A stretch of DNA of 64,000 nt from Salmonella enterica subsp. diarizonae (GTDB lineage Bacteria > Pseudomonadota > Gammaproteobacteria > Enterobacterales > Enterobacteriaceae): positions 310,001-374,000 of the forward strand of contig NZ_VXJV01000003.1 of assembly GCF_008692785.1 (NCBI RefSeq). Reading direction: 5' to 3'. The translations under genes were made by a program, and so were the position numbers. Positions within the stretch are counted from its first letter, which is position 1. Each line of letters starts with the position of its first letter. Shown one piece after another: positions 41,675 through 51,329 of the stretch. Under the pieces are notes generated by a model, which was not told where the DNA came from, searched no databases, and worked only from the letters and a program-made list of their open reading frames with translations.

Positions 41675-43384
41675 ATGGAAAGTGTAGCGCTTTCACGTAC
41701 TACTCGCTGGGGTATGATGCTCACCGGTTTGCTACAGGGAGTATTGTGCTACCTGCTGATGGCCTGGCTGGTACCGTATAATAGCGACTGGCTGTTCTAT
41801 GGTATGCCCGCAACGATAGCGTTGTCGTCAATGCTATTGCTTACCGTGGTCTCTTTTAAACAGGGGGCGCTGTGGGGCTGGCTGGCACTAATCTTTGTGG
41901 TAGTGCTGGCAATGAGCGGCTGGCTGAAATGGCAGGTTGAGGCAGTGGATAAATGGCGCCAGGCCGATCTCCTCTGGCAGTATGGCCTCCGGCTTGTGTT
42001 GATGGCGATGCTGGTATTACCCTGGATGCAATATCAGTTGCATTCGCAAACCGGTTCGGTGCGTTATCCCCAGTTTTATATGCGGTTATGGCATAACGTA
42101 CTGACATTGCTTATTGTCCTGGTCGCTAACGGACTGTTCTGGCTGGTTCTGCTGCTCTGGAGCGCGCTATTTAAACTGGTGGGCATCCACTTTTTCAGCA
42201 CCCTTTTCTTTGAAACTGAAGGCTTTGCTTATGTGGCCATCGGCCTGATTACGGCGCTGGCGGTCATTCTCGCCCGCACGCAGTCGCGCCTTGTAGCGGC
42301 GGTACAAAAGCTGCTGACGCTGATCGCGATGGGTTTACTGCCGATAGTGTCGCTGCTGGCATTGCTGTTTATTGTGACGTTGCCCTTTACCGGACTGGAG
42401 GCGATTTCTGCGCGTGTTTCCGCTGCGGGGCTGTTATCCACGCTGACACTGATGCTGCTGCTCCTTGTGGCGATCGTCAGTGAACCGCAAAAGCGCGTAT
42501 TACCTTATCCTCGCGTACTACGCGGCATGATTAGCGCCTCGCTTTGCGTTGCCCCGATATATATGCTGCTAGCGGGCTGGGCGTTATGGGTACGCATTCA
42601 GCAATACGGCTGGACGCCGGATCGTCTGTATGGTGCGCTGACGGTGTTTGTATTGCTGGTATGGTCCTTCGGTTATCTGATCGGTCTGTTACGGCGCGGG
42701 CGCGATCCAGGTGAATGGCAAGGCAAGGTGATACTGAGCGTCTCTTTGCTGACGCTGGCGATATTGCTGTTGCTGGCCTCGCCTGTACTTGATGCCTGGC
42801 GTATTAGCGTCAACAGCCATATGGCGCGTTACCACAGCGGTAAAATTACTGCGGATCAGATCAGCCTGTATATGCTGGATCACAGCGGTAAAACTGGCCG
42901 TGAAGCGCTGAAATCGTTGCAGGATGACGGGATGTTTACGCAGGACAGAAAGCGCAAGCGGGAACTGATGACGCTTTTGCAGGAAAATAAGGTTTCCCCG
43001 ACGGCGGACGATTTAGCGCGGGTGGTGATGATTGCGCCCGGTAGCCAGAAGCCGGATGCCGCATTTTGGGCGTTTGTCAAAGAGCAGAATTATTCGGCCG
43101 CTTCTTGCTTCGAACAGGATGCCTGCGTGCTGGTGAGCCAGGATCTTAACGGTGACGGTCAGCCTGAGCAGGTGCTGTATAACTTTATAGTTGCCGAGAG
43201 CCGGGTTTTTGGCTTAAAAGATCGGAAATGGACGCAAAGGGCGTTGGCCCAATTGCCGGACGGGTTTTCTAAGACGCAACTTTTGCGCGCTATTGCCGGG
43301 AATCGGCTTGACTCAGCTCCCAAAGCCTGGCGCGATATCATTATTGATGGTAAGCGGTTGGATGTGAATTACTACAACGAGTAA
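41675..43384 (+). CDS. yhgE: DUF4153 membrane protein YhgE
   Basis: The function is unknown. The 569-residue protein has about ten to twelve membrane segments in its first ~370 residues (DUF4153), followed by a soluble C-terminal part of about 190 residues with a LNGDGQPEQ stretch resembling a calcium-binding-like loop. E. coli YhgE has been linked to membrane/envelope stress without a defined mechanism. It is single, divergent from pckA, and followed by a BIME. Confidence 0.88.
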   Translation: MESVALSRTTRWGMMLTGLLQGVLCYLLMAWLVPYNSDWLFYGMPATIALSSMLLLTVVSFKQGALWGWLALIFVVVLAMSGWLKWQVEAVDKWRQADLLWQYGLRLVLMAMLVLPWMQYQLHSQTGSVRYPQFYMRLWHNVLTLLIVLVANGLFWLVLLLWSALFKLVGIHFFSTLFFETEGFAYVAIGLITALAVILARTQSRLVAAVQKLLTLIAMGLLPIVSLLALLFIVTLPFTGLEAISARVSAAGLLSTLTLMLLLLVAIVSEPQKRVLPYPRVLRGMISASLCVAPIYMLLAGWALWVRIQQYGWTPDRLYGALTVFVLLVWSFGYLIGLLRRGRDPGEWQGKVILSVSLLTLAILLLLASPVLDAWRISVNSHMARYHSGKITADQISLYMLDHSGKTGREALKSLQDDGMFTQDRKRKRELMTLLQENKVSPTADDLARVVMIAPGSQKPDAAFWAFVKEQNYSAASCFEQDACVLVSQDLNGDGQPEQVLYNFIVAESRVFGLKDRKWTQRALAQLPDGFSKTQLLRAIAGNRLDSAPKAWRDIIIDGKRLDVNYYNE

Positions 43385-43390
43385 GCTTTT

Positions 43391-43470
43391 TGCCGGATGG
43401 CGGCATAAATGCCTTATCCGGCCTACGGAGCGGGATGCTGTAGGCCAGATAAGCGCAGCGCCATCAGGCA
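43391..43470. repeat. BIME between yhgE and hslO
   Basis: TGCCGGATGGCGGCATAA...TTATCCGGCCTACGG and the inverted TAGGCCAGATAAGCG...GCCATCAGGCA copy lie between the convergent yhgE and hslO stops. Confidence 0.8.
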
Positions 43471-43494
43471 ATGACGGTGCCGTATAAGATGCGA

Positions 43495-44373
43495 TTAATG
43501 AACCTGTGGATCGGCAGGAGAGGCGTTGTTACGGATCTCCGCGATATCCATCGCATTGAACAGGTAATGATTGCCGCAGTAATCGCAGTGCATATCGATT
43601 TCGCCTTCTTCCGCCAGAATGCTGTCCACTTCTTCATCCGGCAATGTTTTCAGCGCGCCCGCGCAACGTTCGCGTGAACAGGTGCATTTGAATTCAACAT
43701 CTTGCGGATCGTAGAGCGTGACCTCTTCTTCGTGATACAAACGCCACAGCACGTCATTTGCCGGTAGCGTCAGCAACTCTTCACTTTTAATGGTGTCCGT
43801 CAACATGGCCAGATGGTCGAAATCCTCCGCTTGCGCGTTCTGTGCCGGCATCACCTGGAGCAACATTCCACCTGCCGCTGGTTTACCGTCGACATCGCCG
43901 GTACGGATAAACAGGCGCGTCGGCAACTGCTCGGAGCGCAGGAAGTAATCCTCCAGGCACGCCGCCAGAGTATCGCCTTCCAGACCCACCACGCCCTGAT
44001 AGCGTTCACCCTCTTCCGGGGTAATGGTGATCACCAGATAGCCGTTGCCAACCAGAGTTTTGAGATCCGCATTGTCAGGGATGTCGCCCTGAACGCGAGC
44101 CACGCCGCGCATCTGCTGCTGATTATTGCCATTGATCACTGCCAGGCTTAACGGCCCGTCGCCCTGGAGCTGTACCGTAATGTCACCGGCAAACTTCAGC
44201 GTCGCGGTGAGCAGGCTGGTGGCGACCAGCAGTTCGGCCAATACGGTTTTCACCGGCGGTGGGTAGTTATGATTGTCGAGGATCTGTTGCAAGGTTTCCG
44301 AAACGGTCACCAGCTCGCCGCGAACGGCAAAGTTTTCAAACAGATAACGATGTAATTGGTCATGTTGCGGCAT
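43495..44373 (-). CDS. hslO: Redox-regulated holdase chaperone Hsp33 (HslO)
   Basis: Hsp33 is a cytosolic holdase that is switched on by oxidation combined with unfolding heat. The 292-residue protein has the N-terminal substrate domain and a C-terminal zinc switch with Cys pairs CTCSRERC and CDYC. I chose the ATG at 44373 ([12 protein letters not shown]). It follows hslR after 24 bp and probably shares its transcript. Confidence 0.97.
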   Translation of the reverse strand: MPQHDQLHRYLFENFAVRGELVTVSETLQQILDNHNYPPPVKTVLAELLVATSLLTATLKFAGDITVQLQGDGPLSLAVINGNNQQQMRGVARVQGDIPDNADLKTLVGNGYLVITITPEEGERYQGVVGLEGDTLAACLEDYFLRSEQLPTRLFIRTGDVDGKPAAGGMLLQVMPAQNAQAEDFDHLAMLTDTIKSEELLTLPANDVLWRLYHEEEVTLYDPQDVEFKCTCSRERCAGALKTLPDEEVDSILAEEGEIDMHCDYCGNHYLFNAMDIAEIRNNASPADPQVH

Positions 44374-44397
44374 AATCATCTCTCTTGCGGGTGACAG

Positions 44398-44799
44398 TTA
44401 TTCGCTGTCGCCGTGTTTAAATCGTAACAGGTCGCGGCGCTCTTTCTTGTCCGGTCGCCTGTCCGGATGCGGCATGGTCAGGGCGTTAAGCTTGCGCGCC
44501 TGCGCCATTTTTTCGCGTTTTTCCACGCTCTCCGCCGTCTCTTCATACAGAGCGACGGCTTCGCTGGCCGGACGGCGCTGTTCGGTGATGGCTTTAACGA
44601 TCACCGTCCGTTCGTCATTTCCCTGACGCAGGGTAAGGGTTGCGTTCAGCTCGACGATTTTGCTCGGCTTACTGCGTTGCCCGTTGTAATGCACCTTACC
44701 GCCTTCAATCATCTCGCGGGCCAGCGCGCGGGTTTTATAAAAACGCGCGGCCCACAGCCATTTATCCAGTCTGACCTCAACGGAGGACTTTTCTTTCAT
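44398..44799 (-). CDS. hslR: Hsp15 ribosome-associated heat-shock protein (HslR)
   Basis: Hsp15 binds stalled 50S subunits that still carry tRNA-linked nascent chain and helps recycle them. The 133-residue protein is an S4 RNA-binding domain (VRLDKWLWAARFYKTRALAR near 7-26) with a basic C-terminal tail. It is 10 bp after yrfG and 24 bp before hslO. Confidence 0.96.
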   Translation of the reverse strand: MKEKSSVEVRLDKWLWAARFYKTRALAREMIEGGKVHYNGQRSKPSKIVELNATLTLRQGNDERTVIVKAITEQRRPASEAVALYEETAESVEKREKMAQARKLNALTMPHPDRRPDKKERRDLLRFKHGDSE

Positions 44800-44809
44800 G
44801 GCGTCTCCT

Positions 44810-45478
44810 TCACATCAGCGAGGGGATCAGACGGCGGTAGTCGTTCAGGGACGGATGGCGCGTATATTGCTTTTCCGCCAGGCCGGAATCGGGATTTGTC
44901 ACGCCAAGACAGTAGCGAATACCAAACCGGGCGGCGGCGTCGAGAATCGGTTCGCTGTCATCGATAAACAGAGTTTTCTCTGCGCTTATTCCCGTTTCCT
45001 CAGCGACAGCGCGCCATAACCGCTGATCCTCTTTGGGATAACCAAATGTGTGGGTGGAAAGTAATAAATCAAGGTGTGAGGCCAGACCGGTATGCTCCAG
45101 CTTCACCGCCAGGTTATGTGGATGCGCATTGGTGAGCAGAATCCGGCGTTTTCCGCTGGCTTTTAACGCATTCAGAAACGGCACGGTATCGTCGCGTAAA
45201 ACGGCGCGCGGCCCTTGCGCCGTCGTCATGGCGCAAATATCCAGACCCAGGCGCTCGCTCCAGTAATCCAGACAGTACCAGTTTAGCGTATGCTGTACGG
45301 CATGATACTGCTGGCGAATATATTTCTGCGCGTCCTGCGGCGAAATACCCTGCTGCGCACCGTAGGTTTCCGGTACCAGCTTTTGCCAGAAATAGTTATC
45401 GAACGCGAGATCGAGCAGGGTGCCGTCCATATCCAGCAAAACGGTATCCACGTTTTGCCAGTCAATATCAATATGCAT
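44810..45478 (-). CDS. yrfG: HAD-family GMP/IMP nucleotidase YrfG
   Basis: YrfG is a HAD phosphatase that dephosphorylates purine nucleotides such as GMP and IMP in E. coli. The 222-residue protein has motif I LLDMDGTLLD (catalytic Asp near 18), motif II LLTNAHPHN and motif IV FIDDSEPILDAA. I chose the ATG at 45478 (MHIDIDWQNVD). It lies between igaA and hslR on the same strand. Confidence 0.94.
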   Translation of the reverse strand: MHIDIDWQNVDTVLLDMDGTLLDLAFDNYFWQKLVPETYGAQQGISPQDAQKYIRQQYHAVQHTLNWYCLDYWSERLGLDICAMTTAQGPRAVLRDDTVPFLNALKASGKRRILLTNAHPHNLAVKLEHTGLASHLDLLLSTHTFGYPKEDQRLWRAVAEETGISAEKTLFIDDSEPILDAAARFGIRYCLGVTNPDSGLAEKQYTRHPSLNDYRRLIPSLM

Positions 45479-45542
45479 GGGGAACTCCAGGGTAACGCAA
45501 TTTGCGCGACAGGGTAGCATACCCTGCCGCACGGCGGCGTTA

Positions 45543-47675
45543 TCAGATGAGGTTTTCCGGAGAGACGGTTAACCTGGGATTGAGACAGCTTTCATAGTAT
45601 TCCTGAATGTCCGCCATACGGGTGCGGTGGCGTTGATAACGTCTGAACGCCTGAACGCCGTTATAGACCGCGCTCACTATCATTGCCAGCATCAGTAGCG
45701 TGGTGCCGAGGTAACGCCACCAGCCGGATTTATCGGGTATACGATGCAGGCCGATATGCTGTGTGCCATTGGCATCGGTATACACGCTGGTGACAATTCC
45801 CTCGGCGCTAAATGGCGTTTGCATTAGCGTTTGCGCCAGACGCTGGAAAGCGCTCCACTGTTCCTGCGCGGGATAGTCGTACAGCGACGTTGACGGCCAG
45901 GCCTGATCGACCAGTTCGCTGCCTTCATCGCTGACGATCAGGAATCCGCCGGGAGCAGGGCTATTCAGCGACTGGGCGGCGCGCGCGGTCTCGCGAGAAA
46001 TAAACGGCGCCGTTGAGGTCGTGATCAGATTTTCCAGCGACTCTGCGCTTACGGGGCGTAGCAGCACGTTGACGCCGTCCAGTTTGCCGGCGTTCGCGCG
46101 TTTCACCAGCGCGTTCCAGTCCTTACTGTTACCGAGATTAACCAGCGCATTTTTCAGGCGCACGCACTCGTCTTCCGCCGCGCACAAATCAGCGGTTTTC
46201 AGAACAATATCGCCAAAGTCATCTAATAATACCATGCCCGATTTTTGTATCGCGGAGCGTAAAGATGCGCTTACGCGCGAGTCGTCTTCGGGTTTGGGAT
46301 GGAGCTGACGATTTACCGCCTGGCTTAGCGCCATCGCTTTATTCACCAGGTCTGATTCCGGCAGCGGTAGCGCAGGCGCGTCGTTCCAGATGATTTGCGA
46401 GCAATCGAACGGCATAAACGGTGAGTTAGACTGTCCGCTCCAGGTCGCGCCGGAATGAATATTACACATTCCTTTACCGCTCAGGTGCAGCGTATCGCCC
46501 ACCCGCACGCCAGCCTCTTCAAGCTGTTTTACCGTTGTCGCTTCAATGGTTTGCGCGCCTTTCATCCATGATAGCGTGAACTTGATTGGCATATCCAGCG
46601 GGATCCAGAACAGCAGCATAAACAACACCAGCAGCGAACCGATAGCAATAACAGTGCTGCGTAACCAGTGCTGCAACGGGAAGTTTTTGACTTCATCATG
46701 CAGGGATAAAAACCGACCCTGGCGGGCGACATGACGATCAAGGTAAATATCGATATCCGTTTGTTGCCCTAGATCCTGCGTAATGTAAGGTTGCCAGTGG
46801 GCAGGGTAAATAAGGTCGATGATGCCCAGGGAAATATTGTTAATCTGCTCCTGATTATTCTCCCCAAACAGTCCCCAGCGGCGGGGCGTTCCCCGCAAAC
46901 AGTGAATTTCCCGCAGCGCGCTTTTCGACGGCGGCGCAAAAAGTCCCCAAAGTCCGGCTGCCAGCAGTAGGATCGCGCCGCCTATCATCCACGGTACAAA
47001 AACATCCGGCGTTATCAGACAGAAAAAGAATAAGAAAAAGGAGGTAACAATTAATAATGCTTCGCGCAAGCCGGCCGGGCGGCTGAGCGCATATTCTTCG
47101 TGGGTCTCCTGACGGATGTTCAACAGCTCGATCTGCTCGCTCTCTTCGCCGCGAATCGACGCCTGCGTAGAGGCCGTATTCTGTAGCGCGTAGCCGCGCG
47201 ACTCCTGCATATACTCTTGCAGCGTATGGCCGTTTAAAGAGATCACCAGCGGCAGCGTATCCGTAAGGATTAGCTCAACGTTGTTTTCATCATTGATGTA
47301 CTGTTCCCAGAAAGGTGGCAGATGGACTTCGACGGAGTCGAGGTAGTAGCGCCATTTATTGGGATCGTCAGTGGTAATGCCGTAGCGGGTGATGGAGTGG
47401 GTCAGTATCACGACACTGTTGCTTTCCGCGTTTAGCGTCAGCGAGATGGGCGCAGCGCTGGCACCTGTCGGCCCCGGAACTTGCTGGATCTGGCTAAGGT
47501 TATCGAGATAGTTTTCTACCGCGCTGCGCTCTTCAGGCAACAGTTTACGCGTTTGCGCGTCCTGAAAGGCGCTGATCCACGGTAAACTCCCTCGTCTGGA
47601 CTTTACCCGGAACCGCCATACTGCCAGTAGAGAGCAGGCCAGCAAAGCAGCTATAAAAATCAGAATGGTGCTCAT
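45543..47675 (-). CDS. igaA: Rcs pathway repressor IgaA (YrfF/MucM)
   Basis: IgaA is an inner-membrane protein that holds down the Rcs phosphorelay; it is essential in Salmonella when Rcs is intact. The 710-residue protein has several membrane segments (near 2-18, around 205-250, around 340-360 and near 655-672), cytosolic loops and one large periplasmic domain (about 361-654). It is divergent from nudE and probably leads the igaA-yrfG-hslR-hslO series. Confidence 0.96.
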   Translation of the reverse strand: MSTILIFIAALLACSLLAVWRFRVKSRRGSLPWISAFQDAQTRKLLPEERSAVENYLDNLSQIQQVPGPTGASAAPISLTLNAESNSVVILTHSITRYGITTDDPNKWRYYLDSVEVHLPPFWEQYINDENNVELILTDTLPLVISLNGHTLQEYMQESRGYALQNTASTQASIRGEESEQIELLNIRQETHEEYALSRPAGLREALLIVTSFFLFFFCLITPDVFVPWMIGGAILLLAAGLWGLFAPPSKSALREIHCLRGTPRRWGLFGENNQEQINNISLGIIDLIYPAHWQPYITQDLGQQTDIDIYLDRHVARQGRFLSLHDEVKNFPLQHWLRSTVIAIGSLLVLFMLLFWIPLDMPIKFTLSWMKGAQTIEATTVKQLEEAGVRVGDTLHLSGKGMCNIHSGATWSGQSNSPFMPFDCSQIIWNDAPALPLPESDLVNKAMALSQAVNRQLHPKPEDDSRVSASLRSAIQKSGMVLLDDFGDIVLKTADLCAAEDECVRLKNALVNLGNSKDWNALVKRANAGKLDGVNVLLRPVSAESLENLITTSTAPFISRETARAAQSLNSPAPGGFLIVSDEGSELVDQAWPSTSLYDYPAQEQWSAFQRLAQTLMQTPFSAEGIVTSVYTDANGTQHIGLHRIPDKSGWWRYLGTTLLMLAMIVSAVYNGVQAFRRYQRHRTRMADIQEYYESCLNPRLTVSPENLI

Positions 47676-47997
47676 GCTTTCCCCATCTTACTAAGTCTGT
47701 CAGGCGTGGTCAGTCGCACCCTGTCCAATAAACATTTTTCTGTGGTTGGCTATCGGCAAGCGTGGAGTTGAACTTGAGCATTGTAAAGCGCATCCCAGTG
47801 AAGGCAAATCATAGCAATACCACCAAAAACGAAATATCAGCAAATTCCTGGAGTTATTTCAACCTATTGACTTTTAATTTGAAATAATAATTAATTTTTA
47901 TTACGTTACATAAATGTAAATAAACGGCAATTCGCATTGCCGAAACCGTGCGGTATATCGCACAATGACCACAGATTTCACTGCAAAGATTCTCACA
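47676..47997. other. igaA-nudE divergent intergenic region
   Basis: This 322-bp region is AT-rich near the middle and should contain the igaA and nudE promoters. TTGACT at 47867-47872 with AT-rich sequence 15-17 bp later is a candidate nudE promoter. Two perfect hairpins lie in the probable nudE leader: CGGCAAT / ATTGCCG (47925-47942) and GTGCG / CGCAC (47948-47963). I see no small gene. Confidence 0.45.
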
Positions 47998-48561
47998 ATG
48001 AGCAAATCATTACAAAAACCCACCATTCTGAAAGTGGAAACCGTCGCACAATCCCGACTGTTTAACGTAGAAAGCGTGGATCTGGAGTTCAGCAACGGCG
48101 TGCGTCGCGTGTATGAACGTATGCGACCATCAACCCGTGAGGCGGTAATGATTGTGCCGATCGTTGATGAGCATCTGATTCTTATTCGTGAGTATGCGGT
48201 GGGAACCGAGTCCTATGAACTGGGCTTCTCGAAAGGATTAATAGACCCGGGCGAGACCGTTTTTGAAGCGGCGAACAGGGAGCTCAAAGAAGAGGTTGGG
48301 TTTGGCGCGTATAACCTGACCTTCTTAAAAAAACTCAGCATGGCGCCCTCTTATTTTTCCAGCAAAATGAATATCGTGGTGGCGGAAGACCTCTATCCAG
48401 AGTCGCTGGAAGGCGACGAGCCTGAACCATTGCCGCAGGTACGCTGGCCGCTGGCGCATTTAATGGATCTGCTGGAAGACCCCGATTTTAACGAAGCCCG
48501 CAACGTCAGCGCGCTGTTTCTGGTACGCGAGTGGTTGAAAGCGCAGGGACGGATTGCCTGA
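47998..48561 (+). CDS. nudE: ADP compounds hydrolase NudE (Nudix)
   Basis: NudE hydrolyses ADP-ribose, Ap3A and NADH-type compounds. The 187-residue protein has the Nudix box GLIDPGETVFEAANRELKEE and following EVGF. I chose the ATG at 47998 (MSKSLQKPTILKVE); an extension to 47965 has no family match. Its stop codon lies inside a REP unit, and a bidirectional terminator separates it from the convergent mrcA. Confidence 0.96.
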   Translation: MSKSLQKPTILKVETVAQSRLFNVESVDLEFSNGVRRVYERMRPSTREAVMIVPIVDEHLILIREYAVGTESYELGFSKGLIDPGETVFEAANRELKEEVGFGAYNLTFLKKLSMAPSYFSSKMNIVVAEDLYPESLEGDEPEPLPQVRWPLAHLMDLLEDPDFNEARNVSALFLVREWLKAQGRIA

Positions 48562-48620
48562 TGGCGCTGCGTTTATCAAGCCAACAAAAAGTTCGTCTCC
48601 CTGTTCGCCGCCATCCGGCA
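48556..48620. repeat. Degenerate REP pair overlapping the nudE stop
   Basis: GCCTGATGGCGCTGCGTTTATCA (in two parts, 48556-48578) and CGCCGCCATCCGGCA (48606-48620) are REP-like. The first includes the nudE TGA, so the repeat supplies the end of the coding region. Confidence 0.6.
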
Positions 48621-48628
48621 AACACAAT

Positions 48629-48654
48629 AAAAAAGGCGCCGGAGCGCCTTTTTT
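48629..48654. terminator. Bidirectional terminator between nudE and mrcA
   Basis: AAAAAAGGCGC (48629-48639) pairs perfectly over 11 bp with GCGCCTTTTTT (48644-48654) around CGGA. Runs of A and T on both sides let it work for both convergent genes. Confidence 0.9.
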
Positions 48655-48656
48655 GA

Positions 48657-51209
48657 TCAGAACAGTTCGTGTGTTTCACCATTATCAATAATGGTGGTTC
48701 CTACCTCATGCACCGCCTGCTGTGTCGGCTGCGTGCCTTCGATAAAATACTCTTCACGGCTGTTACCGCCGTTCGCCAGTTGTCCGGTACTGCGGTCGAT
48801 ATTTACCGTGACGATGCCCGGCGGCGGCGTTAGCGGCTGTTCCGGCACGCCTTCCAGCACGGCTTTCATATAGGCGTCCCATGCAGGTTGCGCGCTCTTG
48901 GCGCCGCCCTCATAGCCGGATATTTGATCTTTGATCGCGCCGGAAGCCGTGGTGCGGCCTAAATCACGGCGGTGATCGTCAAAGCCGATCCATACGGATG
49001 TGACGACGCCAGGACCATAGCCGGAGAACCATGCGTCTTTCGAGCTGTTGGTCGTACCGGTTTTGCCGCCGATATCGCGACGTTTAAGGTCGCGCGCCGC
49101 ACGCCAGCCGGTACCCATCCAGCCGGGTTCGCCGAAGATATTGGTGTTCAGCGCGCTTTTGATCAGAAACGCCAGCGGCGTATTGATCACATGCGGCGCG
49201 TATTCCTGCGTACCGTTTTGCGCGACCAGCGCCTGGTTTGCCTGTTCCAGCTTAGGCATCGGTACGGCGCTGTTTTGTTGCTCTTGCGAAACCGCGACCT
49301 CTTCCACATTGGTGTTTTCCAGCACGTTGGATTTCTGCGTATTGCCGTAAATGACCGGGATATCGCACTCCGGGCAGGCGATTTTCGGTTTCGCTTCGAA
49401 GATCACGCCGCCCTGATCGTTCTCAATCTTGCTGATGAAATACGGGTCGATTAGAAAACCGCCATTCGCCATCACCGCATAACCGCGCGCAACCTGCATC
49501 GGCGTGAAGGAGGCGGAGCCCAGCGCCAGCGATTCGGTATGTACAATATTCTGCGCCGGGAAGCCGAAGCGTTGCAGATACTCCGCCGCATAGTCGACGC
49601 CCATTGCGCGCATGGCGCGTACCATCACCACGTTTTTCGACTGCCCCAGCCCCTGGCGTAAACGAATCGGTCCGGCGTATTGCGGTGGGGAGTTTTTCGG
49701 ACGCCAGTCTGAACCTGCCCCGGCGTCCCAGCGGGAAATCGGCACATCGTTGAGCATACTGGCGAGCGTCAGTCCTTTATCTATTGCGGCGGTGTAGAGG
49801 AACGGTTTGATGTTCGACCCCACCTGACGCAGCGCTTGCGTCGCGCGGTTAAATTTACTCTGATTAAAATCGAAACCGCCGACCAGCGCCAGTACCGCGC
49901 CGGTTTGCGGGTTAAGCGAAACCAGTGCGGAGTTCACTTCCGGTACCTGCGCCAGCCACCAGTCGTTATCCACCTGACGAACCCAGATTTGTTGGCCTGT
50001 CTGGACGACATCGGTAACTTTACGCGGCGTCGGCCCCTGCTGCGTATCCGAGCGGTAAGGCCGCGCCCAACGCATCCCTTCCATACGTAGCGAAACGGAC
50101 GTACCGTCGGCAAGCGCAGCGGTCGCCTCTTGCGGATTAGCGCTGGTGACCACGGCGGGAAGCAACGGTCCGTAGGTCGGTAACGCCTTCAACGTATCGG
50201 TAATTTTTTTACTGTCCCACGCCGTTTCGCCCACTTTCCATAGCACATTCGCCGGGCCGCGATAACCGTGGCGCATGTCATAGTCCAGCACGTTATTACG
50301 CACAGCCTGTTGTGCGGCCTGCTGCACTTTGCGGGTGATGGTCGTGTAAATTCGATAACCATCTTCGTAGGCGCTTTCGCCATAACGGTTATACATTTCC
50401 TGGCGCACCATTTCCGACAGATAAGGCGCGGAGAAGGCGATTTCCGGCGCGTGATAATTTGCGTCGATAGGCTCGCTACGGGCCTGATCGTACTGCGCCT
50501 GAGTGATATATCCCTCGCTTAACATTCGCGAGAGCACTACGTTACGGCGCGCCGTCGCCCGATCCATCGAGTAGAGCGGGTTAAAGGTAGAAGGCGCTTT
50601 AGGTAGCCCGGCGATGACCGCCATTTCGCTTAAGCTAAGCTGGTCGACCGTCTTACCAAAGTAGACCTGCGCCGCCGCGCCAACGCCATAGGCGCGGTAG
50701 CCGAGATAGATCTTGTTCAGATAGAGTTCGAGGATCTCATTTTTATTCAGCAACTGCTCAATACGAATCGCCAGAAACGCTTCCTTGATCTTGCGCATCA
50801 GCGTGCGTTCGGGGCTAAGGAAGAAGTTTCGCGCCAGTTGCTGGGTAATGGTACTTGCTCCCTGCGATGCGTGACCGGAGAAGAGCGCGACGCTGGCCGC
50901 GCGGAAAATACCTACCGGGTCAACGCCGTGATGCTCATAAAAGCGGCTATCTTCGGTCGCGATAAAGGCGTTGATCATTTCCGGTGGAATTTGATCGAGC
51001 GTAACGGGAATACGGCGTTTTTCGCCATATTGCGCGATAAGTTCGCCATCCGCGCTGTAAACCTGCATCGGAATTTGCAAACGCACATCTTTCAATGTCG
51101 CGACGTCAGGTAGCTGCGGCTCAATATAGCGATAAAGGCCATAAATCGAGCCTGCTCCCAGCAGGATGCAACATACTGCAAGGATCAATAAATACTTTAC
51201 GAACTTCAC
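48657..51209 (-). CDS. mrcA: Penicillin-binding protein 1A (MrcA)
   Basis: PBP1A polymerises and cross-links peptidoglycan. The 850-residue protein has a short cytosolic start and one membrane segment (about 5-27), a GT51 glycosyltransferase domain (EDSRFYEHHGVDP, GASTITQQLARN) and a transpeptidase domain with the nucleophile serine in GSNIKPFLY (near 473) and KTGT in GGKTGTTNSSKD. The GTG at 51209 matches the E. coli start; an in-frame ATG at 51233 would add eight residues and cannot be excluded. It is divergent from hofM, a neighbourhood kept in many gammaproteobacteria. Confidence 0.96.
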   Translation of the reverse strand: MKFVKYLLILAVCCILLGAGSIYGLYRYIEPQLPDVATLKDVRLQIPMQVYSADGELIAQYGEKRRIPVTLDQIPPEMINAFIATEDSRFYEHHGVDPVGIFRAASVALFSGHASQGASTITQQLARNFFLSPERTLMRKIKEAFLAIRIEQLLNKNEILELYLNKIYLGYRAYGVGAAAQVYFGKTVDQLSLSEMAVIAGLPKAPSTFNPLYSMDRATARRNVVLSRMLSEGYITQAQYDQARSEPIDANYHAPEIAFSAPYLSEMVRQEMYNRYGESAYEDGYRIYTTITRKVQQAAQQAVRNNVLDYDMRHGYRGPANVLWKVGETAWDSKKITDTLKALPTYGPLLPAVVTSANPQEATAALADGTSVSLRMEGMRWARPYRSDTQQGPTPRKVTDVVQTGQQIWVRQVDNDWWLAQVPEVNSALVSLNPQTGAVLALVGGFDFNQSKFNRATQALRQVGSNIKPFLYTAAIDKGLTLASMLNDVPISRWDAGAGSDWRPKNSPPQYAGPIRLRQGLGQSKNVVMVRAMRAMGVDYAAEYLQRFGFPAQNIVHTESLALGSASFTPMQVARGYAVMANGGFLIDPYFISKIENDQGGVIFEAKPKIACPECDIPVIYGNTQKSNVLENTNVEEVAVSQEQQNSAVPMPKLEQANQALVAQNGTQEYAPHVINTPLAFLIKSALNTNIFGEPGWMGTGWRAARDLKRRDIGGKTGTTNSSKDAWFSGYGPGVVTSVWIGFDDHRRDLGRTTASGAIKDQISGYEGGAKSAQPAWDAYMKAVLEGVPEQPLTPPPGIVTVNIDRSTGQLANGGNSREEYFIEGTQPTQQAVHEVGTTIIDNGETHELF

Positions 51210-51329
51210 TGGAGATTTCCCATTTAGTGTCATTTGGGCAGTTTATAAACAAACGCGCGGTAGTATAAAGGCAAGCCAGACGCATTGATATACCCGTTAA
51301 CGCGACGGGTGATAAGGAGATCGACCGTT

